Source of the DNA: Geothrix sp. 21YS21S-2 | GTDB lineage: Bacteria > Acidobacteriota > Holophagae > Holophagales > Holophagaceae | Assembly: GCF_030846775.1 (NCBI RefSeq) | Contig: NZ_CP132910.1 | Coordinates: 3,258,001 to 3,322,000, forward strand | Reading direction: 5' to 3' | Length of the DNA stretch: 64,000 bases | Shown: positions 55,472 to 62,989 of the stretch, one piece after another | Position numbering within the stretch: position 1 is the stretch's first letter | Layout of the letters: the number at the start of each line of letters is the position of its first letter | Translations under genes and position numbers: made by a program | Notes under the pieces: generated by a model | Databases searched by the model: none | Seen by the model: the letters and a program-made list of their open reading frames with translations, nothing else | What the model was told of the DNA's origin: nothing

Positions 55472-56668
55472 ATGGATCCGAAGGGTTGGGGCCTGAGCAC
55501 GACTGCCATCCACGCCGGCAAGGGGCACAACGGAACCCGTTCCGTGACCACGCCCATCTTCCAGACCTCGGTCTTCGAACTCATGGAAAACGCCGAGGGC
55601 GCGGAGTTCGCGAACGCCATCGAACCGCCGCAGTTCTATACGCGGTGGGGCAATCCCAATTTCAGCGAGGTCCAGCAGGTGGTGGCCTCCCTTGAAGGGG
55701 CCGAGCGTGCGCTCGTGACCAGCTCGGGCATGAGTGCCTTCTCCACGGTCTTCGAAACCTTCTTGCAGCCGGGCGACCACGTGGTGGCCCCGGCCGCCGT
55801 GTACCTGGGTACCGAGCAGCTCCTGCGGCGCTGGGAGGCCCGCAAGGGCCTGAAGGTCACGTGGGTAGCCAATACCCTGGATGTGGCTGAATGGGACGAG
55901 GCCGTCACGGAACGGACCCGGCTGATCCTGACGGAGACGCCCTCCAATCCCACCCTGGCCGTCACGGACCTGGCCGCCATCGCCGCCATTGGCAGGCGCA
56001 AGGGCGTTCGAACCGTCGCCGACAACACCTTCGCGACCCCCATCTTCACCAAGCCGGTGGAACTGGGCATCGACCTGAGCATTTCCAGCGCCACCAAGTA
56101 CCTGGGCGGCCACTCGGACCTGGTGGCCGGGGTCATCGCCGGCAGCGAGGCCGATATCACGGCCTGCTGGGCGACGGCCAAGCTCACGGGTCCCACCCTG
56201 GATCCCATCGCCGCGTGGCTGCTGCACCGGGGCCTGAAGACCCTCTACCTCCGGGTGCGCCGGGCTTCCGACAACGCGCAGTCCCTTGCCGCCTGGCTGC
56301 TTTGGCAGCCCCAGGTCGCCCGGGTGGACTACCCGGGCACGAAGGACCATCCGGGCCACGACGTGGCCACGCGGCAGATGCATGGCGGCTTCGGGGCCAT
56401 GATGAGCTTCGAGCTGCGGGGTGGCCTGGTGGCCGGACAACGGTTCTGCGAGGCCCTCGGGATCATCACCCGGGCGGTGAGCCTGGGCGGGGTGGAAAGC
56501 CTCATCCAGCACCCGGCCAGCATGAGCCACCTGCGCACGGCCCCCGACGTGAAGGCCCGGCTGGGGATCACGGACGGACTCCTGCGCTTTTCCGTGGGCA
56601 TCGAGGACGAGGCGGACCTCAAGGCGGACCTGGAGACCGGGTTCCTGGCCGCCGATGCGGCGAGGTAG
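55472..56668 (+). CDS. Cystathionine gamma-synthase / O-succinylhomoserine sulfhydrylase-type PLP enzyme
   Basis: 398 residues of the Cys/Met-metabolism PLP family. Features: FYTRWGNPN (substrate and cofactor contacts), SSGMSA, VADNTFATP and the Schiff-base lysine in SISSATKYLGGHSD (about residue 210). GGGGAG precedes the ATG. The family makes cystathionine, or homocysteine directly, from an activated homoserine. A ThiS-like sulfur carrier follows only 4 bases later, which makes direct sulfhydrylation (MetZ type) attractive. The sub-function is not decidable from sequence alone. Confidence 0.9.
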   Translation: MDPKGWGLSTTAIHAGKGHNGTRSVTTPIFQTSVFELMENAEGAEFANAIEPPQFYTRWGNPNFSEVQQVVASLEGAERALVTSSGMSAFSTVFETFLQPGDHVVAPAAVYLGTEQLLRRWEARKGLKVTWVANTLDVAEWDEAVTERTRLILTETPSNPTLAVTDLAAIAAIGRRKGVRTVADNTFATPIFTKPVELGIDLSISSATKYLGGHSDLVAGVIAGSEADITACWATAKLTGPTLDPIAAWLLHRGLKTLYLRVRRASDNAQSLAAWLLWQPQVARVDYPGTKDHPGHDVATRQMHGGFGAMMSFELRGGLVAGQRFCEALGIITRAVSLGGVESLIQHPASMSHLRTAPDVKARLGITDGLLRFSVGIEDEADLKADLETGFLAADAAR

Positions 56669-56671
56669 GAC

Positions 56672-56872
56672 GTGCGGCTGATCCTCAACGGCAAGGAACG
56701 GGAGACGCCCGACCTGGGCACGGTGGCGGACCTGGCCCAGTGGCTCATGCTCCCGGCCTTCGGCAGCGCCGTGGAGCTGAACGGGGTGGTGGTGCGCAAG
56801 GGCAGCTTCGGGACCACGTCCCTGAAGGACATGGACAGCCTGGAAGTGGTCCGCCTGGTGGGCGGGGGCTGA
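56672..56872 (+). CDS. ThiS/MoaD-like sulfur-carrier protein
   Basis: 66 residues, GTG start with GAGG upstream, beta-grasp pattern (LILNGKE, SAVELNGVVVRK, DSLEVVRLVGGG) and a C-terminal Gly-Gly that is thiocarboxylated in this family. ThiS normally donates sulfur to thiazole with ThiG and ThiF, but no thi gene is nearby. Instead it follows the Met-pathway PLP enzyme by 3 bases. It might serve homocysteine synthesis as in the HcyS system of Wolinella. The stop is back-to-back with the ribD stop. Confidence 0.85.
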   Translation: MRLILNGKERETPDLGTVADLAQWLMLPAFGSAVELNGVVVRKGSFGTTSLKDMDSLEVVRLVGGG

Positions 56873-58012
56873 TCAGAGCACGGCCAGCACGTCCCAGGAT
56901 CCGCCAGGGAAGGCGGAGCGGGCCCTCAGGACGCCCAGCCGGGACACGTCCAGCTTGACCGGCGCGCCATGGGCGGGTTCGTCCGAGACGAAGCGGTGGA
57001 ACTCGTCCACAAGGCCTTCCTCCAGGAGGCGGCGGGCCAGGATGCCGCCGCCTTCGAAGAGGACGCGTCCGACGCCCCGGGCCGCCAGTTCGTGGAGCAG
57101 GTGCTTCAGGCTGATGCCTCCGGGGCCCGGGGGCAACTGGAGGTCCTCCACGCCGCGGATGGGCGCACAGTCCTCCACGAGGGCCCTCAGGACGGGTTGG
57201 CCGGCAACGGGCAGCCATACCTTGCGGGTCCCGGGAAGCCGCCCCTGGCTGTCCAGGACCACCCGCAGGGCCTGCCGATGGGGGGCGGTAGGGTGGGGCC
57301 AGCGGTCGGTGAGCCGGGGATCATCCACCTCCACGGTCCAACGGCCCACGACCAGGGCCTCGGTGGCCCGGCGCAGGGCGTGGGCGAGGTTCTGGATTTC
57401 CGGGGAGGTCACCTGGGTGCTCTGGCCTTCTGGCCCCAGCGAGCCGTCGGCCCCAAGGGCCAACTTGAGCACCACCCAGGGAAGGCCCGTGCGGATCAGC
57501 TTGAAGAAGGGGGCGTGGAAGCGGGAACAGGCCAGCCCCAGGACGGATTCCGTCACCTGGATGCCGTGGGACCGGAGGATGGCGATGCCCCCGCCGTCGA
57601 CCCGGGGGTTGGGGTCCTTGACGCCCACAACCACCCGGGTGACGCCGGCGCGGATGAGTGCGTCGGTGCAGGGGGGGGTGCGGCCGTGGTGGCAGCAGGG
57701 CTCGAGCGTCACGTAGGCCGTGGCGCCCCGGGTGTCCTGGTCCCTCAGTTCCGCGTCCCGGAGGGCCATGATCTCGCCGTGGGGGTCGCCGGCCCGCGTG
57801 TGGACGCCCTGGCCGATGACGGTCCCATCCTGCACGAGGACGCAGCCCACGGGCGGGTTGGGGCTGCTGAGGCCCACGCCCGACATGCCCTGGCGGATGG
57901 CCAGAGCCATGAAATGCTCGTCCCCCGTCAGGGTGGCCGGGTCCGGGAAGGGCCCGCCGCAGGCCAGTTCCCAGGCAAGGAACTCGGTGAGGGGCAGGGG
58001 TGCTTCACACAT
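56873..58012 (-). CDS. ribD: Riboflavin biosynthesis bifunctional deaminase/reductase RibD
   Basis: About 379 residues. N-terminal deaminase domain (about 25-160) with zinc motifs HGE and EPCCHHGRTPPC, then the reductase domain (about 170-379) with LALGADGSLG and LFEGGGILARRLLEEGLVD. It deaminates and reduces the early pyrimidine intermediate of riboflavin synthesis. The common HAE of the zinc site reads HGE here. Start uncertain: ATG at 58012 (MCEAP) overlaps the ftsY end; ATG at 58024 is also in frame; neither has a strong ribosome-binding site. Confidence 0.93.
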   Translation of the reverse strand: MCEAPLPLTEFLAWELACGGPFPDPATLTGDEHFMALAIRQGMSGVGLSSPNPPVGCVLVQDGTVIGQGVHTRAGDPHGEIMALRDAELRDQDTRGATAYVTLEPCCHHGRTPPCTDALIRAGVTRVVVGVKDPNPRVDGGGIAILRSHGIQVTESVLGLACSRFHAPFFKLIRTGLPWVVLKLALGADGSLGPEGQSTQVTSPEIQNLAHALRRATEALVVGRWTVEVDDPRLTDRWPHPTAPHRQALRVVLDSQGRLPGTRKVWLPVAGQPVLRALVEDCAPIRGVEDLQLPPGPGGISLKHLLHELAARGVGRVLFEGGGILARRLLEEGLVDEFHRFVSDEPAHGAPVKLDVSRLGVLRARSAFPGGSWDVLAVL

Positions 58013-58916
58013 CGAGGAGGCCATCCACGAAGGTCTCGGGATCGAAGGGAATCAGGTCGTCCACCTGTTCGCCCACGCCCACGAAGGCGATGGGGAGCTT
58101 CAGACGTTCCAGGATGGCCACGGCCACGCCGCCCTTGGCGCTGCCGTCCAGCTTCGTGAGGATGAGGTCCGTGATGCCGGCGGCCTGCTTGAAGGCCTCG
58201 GCCTGGACGAGGCCGTTCTGGCCGGTCGTTGCGTCCAGGATGAGGATCACGCGGTGCGGGGCCTCGGGGATGACCTTCTGGAGGCTGCGGCGGATCTTCT
58301 CCAGTTCCCGCATGAGATGGTCCTTGGTGTGGAGCCGCCCGGCGGTGTCCACCAGCACCCAGGGGATGCCCTTGGCCAGGGCGCTGGTGGCGCCGTCGTA
58401 GGCGATGGCGGCGGGGTCGCCTCCCATCTGGTTGCGGATGACCGGAACGCCCGCGCGCTTGCCCCACAGCTCCAGCTGATCGATGGCGGCGGCCCGGAAG
58501 GTGTCGCCGGCGACCACGAGGACCTCCTCCCCCCGTTCCTTGAGGTGGGCGGCGAGCTTGCCCAGGGTGGTGGTCTTGCCCACCCCGTTCACGCCCACCA
58601 GGAGGCACACCTGGGTTCCCTGGCTGGCGAAGGGCCGCGGGGGAACCTGGCGCAGGATCTTCAGCAGCTCGTCCTTGAGCACGGCCTTGGGGTCGATGTC
58701 CCCGGAACGCTTCATCTCGAACCTGAGGCGGTCCATGAGGCGCTTGACGCCGTGCACGCCCAGGTCGGCCTGGAGGAGCAGGTCCTCCAGTTCCTCCAGC
58801 TGGTCCTCGTCCAGGCGGCGCAGGCCCAGGAGCCGGCCCATGGGGGCCAGAACCAGCTCCTGGGTGCGCTGGAGACCCTGTTTGAATTTGTTGAACAGAT
58901 TACCGAAAAGACTCAA
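58005..58916 (-). CDS. ftsY: Signal recognition particle receptor FtsY
   Basis: 303 residues, starting at TTG (MSLFGNLF) with GAGG five bases upstream. N-domain helices, then the SRP-GTPase NG domain: GVNGVGKTTT, DTFRAAAIDQL, DTAGRLHT, TKLDGSAKGG and VGVGEQVDDL. It docks ribosome-SRP complexes at the membrane. The acidic N-terminal A-domain of E. coli FtsY is missing, the short form common in other bacteria. Confidence 0.96.
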   Translation of the reverse strand: MSLFGNLFNKFKQGLQRTQELVLAPMGRLLGLRRLDEDQLEELEDLLLQADLGVHGVKRLMDRLRFEMKRSGDIDPKAVLKDELLKILRQVPPRPFASQGTQVCLLVGVNGVGKTTTLGKLAAHLKERGEEVLVVAGDTFRAAAIDQLELWGKRAGVPVIRNQMGGDPAAIAYDGATSALAKGIPWVLVDTAGRLHTKDHLMRELEKIRRSLQKVIPEAPHRVILILDATTGQNGLVQAEAFKQAAGITDLILTKLDGSAKGGVAVAILERLKLPIAFVGVGEQVDDLIPFDPETFVDGLLDV

Positions 58917-58943
58917 AGGAACCTCGGGGGGGCGGGGTGCGCC

Positions 58944-58957
58944 GTTCCATGTGGAAC
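58944..58957. other. parS-like site 4 (one-base variant)
   Basis: GTTCCATGTGGAAC, differing from the exact core at one central base (CACGTG to CATGTG). It lies in the ftsY-lon spacer. Confidence 0.65.
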
Positions 58958-58999
58958 ATCGCCCTATCGCTTGATAATAGGGAGGCTAGGGGTGAACGG

Positions 59000-61402
59000 T
59001 CATTTCCGGGCGCGGGGCTTCTTGCGCTTTTCCGGGCGGACCCAGCCTTCCAGGGCGAACTCGAAGACCTCCTCCACGTGCTTGACGGGGTGGAACCGGA
59101 GCTTCTTGCGCACCTCGGGGGCGATCTCCTCCAGGTCCTTCTGGTTGGCGAAGGGGATGATGATCTCCCTCACCCCCACGCGCAGGGCGGCCAGGGCCTT
59201 CTCCTTGAGGCCGCCGATGGGCAGGGCCTCGCCCCGGAGGTCGATCTCCCCGGTCATGGCGAAGGTGTTGAGCACGGGCAGGCCCTTGAGGACGGACAGG
59301 AGCACGGTGGCGATGGCCAGGCCGGCGCTGGGGCCGTCCTTGGGGATGGCCCCTTCGGGGAAGTGGATGTGGAGATCGTTCTTCTGGAATACTTCGGGGT
59401 CGATCTCGAAGGCGTCGCTGCGGCTGCGGATGTAGCTCAGGGCCGCCTGGGCGCTTTCCTTCATGACATCGCCCAGCTGGCCGGTGAGCACGAGGGCGCC
59501 CTTGCCGGGCATCTTGAGGGCTTCCACGAAGAGCACCTCGCCTCCCGTGGACGTCCAGGCCAGGCCGGTCACCACGCCCACCCGGGGGGCCTTGAGCCGC
59601 TCGTCCTGGAGCAGCTTCACGGGGCCCAGGAGGTCATGGACGTTCTTGTCGCTGAGGGTGATCTTCGTCTTCAGGTCGCCTTCGGCGACCTTGCGGGCCA
59701 CCTTCCGGCAGACGGTGCCGATCTCCCGCTCCAGCTGGCGCAGGCCGGCCTCGCGGGTGTAGCCGGTGATGATGGCCTGGAGGCCCTTGGGGCTGAAGGT
59801 AACCTGCTTGTCGGTGATGCCGTTCTTCTCCAGCTGGCGGGGAATGAGGTGGCGCTCGGCGATGCCGATCTTCTCCTCCAGGGTGTAGCTGGAGAGGTGG
59901 ATGATCTCCATGCGGTCCCGGAAGGCGGGCTGGATGGGGTCCAGCTCGTTGGCGTTGGTGAGGAAGAGCACCTGGCTGAGGTCGATGGGCACGTTCATGT
60001 AGTGGTCGCGGAACGTGTGGTTCTGCTCGGGGTCCAGCACTTCCAGGAGGGCGGCCGAGGGGTCGCCCCGCATGTCCCGCCCGATCTTGTCCACTTCGTC
60101 CAGCATGATCACGGGATTCATGGACTTGACCTGGTGCAGCGCCTGGATGATCCGCCCGGGCATGGCCCCGACGTAGGTTCGGCGGTGGCCCCGCACTTCG
60201 CTCTCGTCATGGACGCCGCCCAGGGAGATGCGGCTGAACTTCCGGCCCAGGGCCCGGGCGACGCTCTTGCCCAGGGAGGTCTTGCCGGTGCCCGGAGGGC
60301 CGACGAAGCAGAGGATGGTGCCCTTGTGGTCGGGGTTGAGCTTGCGCACCGCCAGGTACTCCACCAGGCGGTCCTTGATCTTCTCGAGGCCGTAGTGGTC
60401 CTCGTCCAGGATGCGCTTGGCCTCCTTGAGGTCCAGGTTGTCCTCGGTGATGGTGCCCCAGGGCATTTCCGTCATCCACTCCAGGTAGGTGCGGGTGACG
60501 GCGGTCTCGCTGCTGTCGGGGTGCATGCGCTCGAGCTTCTTCAAATTGCGGTCGATCTCCAGGAGGGGCTCCTCCGGGACCTTCATCTTGGCCATCTTGT
60601 CGCGGAAGGCTTGGATCTCCTCGGCCAGTTCGCTGCCTTCGCCCAGTTCCTGCTGGATGGCCTTGAGCTGCTGGCGCAGGTAGTACTCCCGCTGGCTCTT
60701 GTCCATCTCGCCGCGGGCTTCCATGGTGATCTTCTGCTGCACTTCCAGCAGGTCGATTTCCCTCATGAGCAGTTCGTTCACGCGCTTCAGGCGCTGGGTG
60801 GGGTTGGCGATCTCCAGCACCTCCTGCATCTGGGGGGGCTTGAGATCCAGGTTGGAGGCCACCAGGTCCGCCAGGCGTCCGGGGCTGTCCAGGTTGGAGG
60901 CGATGACCAGCACTTCCTGGGGCAGGTTCTTGCCCAGGGCCACGGCCTTCTCCAGCGTCTGCTTCACGGAGCGCAGGAGGGCGTCCAGCTCGATGTTCCG
61001 CTCGGAGATCTCCGACTCGGACAGCACCTCCACCTTGGCCTTGAACTGGCTCTCGGTCTCGGTGAAGTACTCCACGCGCACGCGCTGGAGGCCCTGCACC
61101 AGGGCCCGGACGCGGCCGTCGGGGAGCTTCAGGACGCGCATGATCAGCGCCGCGGTGCCCACCTTGTAGAGGTCCTCCGGGCCCGGGTCGTCCATCTCCA
61201 TCTGCTTCTGGGACAGCAGAAGGATCATCCGGTTCTCCACCAGCGCGGTGTCCACGGCCCGCAGGGACTTCTCCCGGCTCACGGAGAGGGGGAGGATCAC
61301 GTAGGGGTAGACCACCACGTCGCGGAGGGGCAGGACGGGCAGCACGTCGGGGATCTTGGGGGACTCGTCAACGACCTGGGGGGCTAGGATTTCTTCGGCC
61401 AC
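59000..61402 (-). CDS. lon: ATP-dependent protease Lon
   Basis: 800 residues, GTG start with GAGG upstream. N-terminal LON substrate-binding domain (about 15-210, VLPLRDVVVYPYVI), coiled linker, AAA+ domain with Walker A GPPGTGKTSLGKS and sensor region, and a protease domain with the Ser in PKDGPSAGLAIAT and the catalytic Lys in GGLKEKALAA. It degrades misfolded and regulatory proteins in the cytosol. The C-terminal end is basic (KRKKPRARK). Confidence 0.97.
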   Translation of the reverse strand: MAEEILAPQVVDESPKIPDVLPVLPLRDVVVYPYVILPLSVSREKSLRAVDTALVENRMILLLSQKQMEMDDPGPEDLYKVGTAALIMRVLKLPDGRVRALVQGLQRVRVEYFTETESQFKAKVEVLSESEISERNIELDALLRSVKQTLEKAVALGKNLPQEVLVIASNLDSPGRLADLVASNLDLKPPQMQEVLEIANPTQRLKRVNELLMREIDLLEVQQKITMEARGEMDKSQREYYLRQQLKAIQQELGEGSELAEEIQAFRDKMAKMKVPEEPLLEIDRNLKKLERMHPDSSETAVTRTYLEWMTEMPWGTITEDNLDLKEAKRILDEDHYGLEKIKDRLVEYLAVRKLNPDHKGTILCFVGPPGTGKTSLGKSVARALGRKFSRISLGGVHDESEVRGHRRTYVGAMPGRIIQALHQVKSMNPVIMLDEVDKIGRDMRGDPSAALLEVLDPEQNHTFRDHYMNVPIDLSQVLFLTNANELDPIQPAFRDRMEIIHLSSYTLEEKIGIAERHLIPRQLEKNGITDKQVTFSPKGLQAIITGYTREAGLRQLEREIGTVCRKVARKVAEGDLKTKITLSDKNVHDLLGPVKLLQDERLKAPRVGVVTGLAWTSTGGEVLFVEALKMPGKGALVLTGQLGDVMKESAQAALSYIRSRSDAFEIDPEVFQKNDLHIHFPEGAIPKDGPSAGLAIATVLLSVLKGLPVLNTFAMTGEIDLRGEALPIGGLKEKALAALRVGVREIIIPFANQKDLEEIAPEVRKKLRFHPVKHVEEVFEFALEGWVRPEKRKKPRARK

Positions 61403-61438
61403 GGGATACCTCGATGTCTCAGTTTAACTTGATGTGCG

Positions 61439-62080
61439 TCAGCGGGTCTTGCGCCGCTTGGGGTGCCCCGGCCGCTCCGGTTCGACGCCGGGGAAGAGCG
61501 GGGTGGATTCGAAGGGAAGGCCGTCGGCCGCAGGAGTCGTTTCCTTGGGGTTGGGCCGCGCGGGAGGCGGGGCGGGGGGCGCGGGCCGGGCCGCCGGGGC
61601 CTGCCTCGCCGGGGGCGCGGGGGCGGGGGGAGCCACCATCAGGCCCTCCAGGGCCTTCACGAAGTCCGGGAGGTCCTTGAAGTCGCGATAGACGCTTGCG
61701 AAGCGGACGTAGGCCACGGAATCCAGCCCCTTGAGGGCGTCCATGACCATCTCCCCAAGCTGCCGGCTGGGGAGTTCCCGGTCGCTCATCTCCATGAGGC
61801 GGGCCTGGATGTCGCCGGCCACCTCCTCCAGCTTCCCCAGGGGCACGGGGCGCTTCTGGCAGGCGGCGGTCATGCCCCGCATGAGCTTGTGGGGGTCGAA
61901 GGCCTCCCGGCGGCCATCCTTCTTGACGATGAGGATGGGCAGTTCCTCCAGGCGCTCGTAGCTGGTGAAGCGGCGCCCGCACTTGAGGCACTCTCTGCGG
62001 CGCCGGATGGCATCCCCTTCCCGGGATTCCCGGGAATCCACCACCTTGTCTTCGATATGGCCACAGAAGGGGCAACGCAT
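61439..62080 (-). CDS. nrdR: Transcriptional repressor NrdR with long C-terminal extension
   Basis: 213 residues from the ATG at 62080 (MRCPFCGH). Zinc-ribbon CPFCGH...CLKCGRRF (about 3-34), then the ATP-cone (LPILIVKKDGRREAFD to about 145), which senses ATP/dATP to repress ribonucleotide reductase genes. Typical NrdR has about 150-160 residues; here about 60 more are Pro/Ala-rich and end in a basic tail (GHPKRRKTR). The tail looks disordered. No nrd gene is in the window. Confidence 0.93.
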   Translation of the reverse strand: MRCPFCGHIEDKVVDSRESREGDAIRRRRECLKCGRRFTSYERLEELPILIVKKDGRREAFDPHKLMRGMTAACQKRPVPLGKLEEVAGDIQARLMEMSDRELPSRQLGEMVMDALKGLDSVAYVRFASVYRDFKDLPDFVKALEGLMVAPPAPAPPARQAPAARPAPPAPPPARPNPKETTPAADGLPFESTPLFPGVEPERPGHPKRRKTR

Positions 62081-62119
62081 GTCTCCAGAGTAACCCAAAG
62101 GCGTGGCCCGGAGCCGCGC

Positions 62120-62135
62120 TGTTCCACGTGGAACA
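62120..62135. other. parS site 5 in the nrdR upstream spacer
   Basis: Full 16-base palindrome TGTTCCACGTGGAACA. It lies in the short divergent gap between nrdR and the next gene, so ParB binding could reach both promoters. Confidence 0.92.
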
Positions 62136-62194
62136 GCGCCCCCGGCTGGAAAAAGCCTCATCCTGGAAGGGTCCCGGGCCGATAATGAAGTGCC

Positions 62195-62800
62195 ATGGCA
62201 GACGGCGTTCCATCCATTTCCTCCTCCCCCCCAGCGCCGGACCCCAGCCGCGCGGGGCAGGCCGCGCCCGTGAAGCCGGGGGACTCCGGGACCACGGCCC
62301 CGACGGGAGGCTCAGCCCCCAGGAAGGCCGCCAGGAGCGGCGCCGACACCCTCAACCTCTCACCTGAAGCCAAGGCCCAGGTGGCCAAGCTGCAGGCCCG
62401 CGATGCGGCCGTGAAGGCCCACGAGGCTGCGCACATCGCCGCGGGGGCGGGCGTCGTCACCTCGGGGGCCAGCTACTCCTACCAGCGGGGGCCCGACGGC
62501 CGGAACTACGCGGTGGGCGGGGAAGTGTCGGTGGACACCTCGCCCGTGAAGGACAATCCCCAGGCCACCATCGCCAAGGCTTCCCGCATCATGGCGTCCG
62601 CCCTGGCGCCCGCGGATCCTTCGGGCCAGGACCGGTCGGTGGCCGCTGCGGCCGCCGCCATGGCCTCCCAGGCGGCGGCCGAACTGGCCAGCAAGGGGTC
62701 GAAGGCGGCTGCTCCGCAGGCGGGGACCGGGCAGAAGTCATACGGGGAAGCGGCCACCAAAGGCGAAACGCCCGGTGGTCTGGTCGATACGGTGGCCTGA
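62195..62800 (+). CDS. SprA-related putative metalloprotease-like protein
   Basis: 201 residues. A disordered Pro/Ala/Ser N-terminus (about 1-50), then LNLSPEAKAQVAKLQARDAA leading to the HEAAH zinc-protease-like motif (His76, Glu77, His80) and the family stretch SYSYQRGPDGRNYAVGGEVSVD, as in SprA-related proteins. No signal peptide. The C-terminal about 60 residues are Ala-rich and may be disordered. Protease activity has not been established for the family to my knowledge. Confidence 0.8.
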   Translation: MADGVPSISSSPPAPDPSRAGQAAPVKPGDSGTTAPTGGSAPRKAARSGADTLNLSPEAKAQVAKLQARDAAVKAHEAAHIAAGAGVVTSGASYSYQRGPDGRNYAVGGEVSVDTSPVKDNPQATIAKASRIMASALAPADPSGQDRSVAAAAAAMASQAAAELASKGSKAAAPQAGTGQKSYGEAATKGETPGGLVDTVA

Positions 62801-62837
62801 AGAGGCATTCCCGCCGATCGGTGGCTGAAACGGGCGA

Positions 62838-62883
62838 ACGGTTTCCCGGCCGCCGGTTCCGGGAACCGGAGGGTGAAAACCGT
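62838..62883. repeat. Nested palindrome upstream of gcvPA
   Basis: Outer arms ACGGTTT (62838-62844) and AAACCGT (62877-62883) enclose a perfect inner pair CCGGTTCC (62853-62860) / GGAACCGG (62862-62869). It could be a terminator for the SprA-like gene (no U-tract) or a protein-binding site. The rest of the 189-base gap to gcvPA shows nothing else I can name. Confidence 0.5.
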
Positions 62884-62989
62884 CACACCCTAGCTTGAAC
62901 CCCTGAAGGCGAGGCATAGGGCCCGGCGCCATGGTACCCTTCACAAGTGAACGGTTGATCATCGTTTCCCACTCTTATGAGGTTGCCCT

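Noticed and set aside
62801-62989. Glycine riboswitch upstream of gcvPA
   Set aside because: I looked for the paired aptamer signatures and found none; only a nested palindrome is present.
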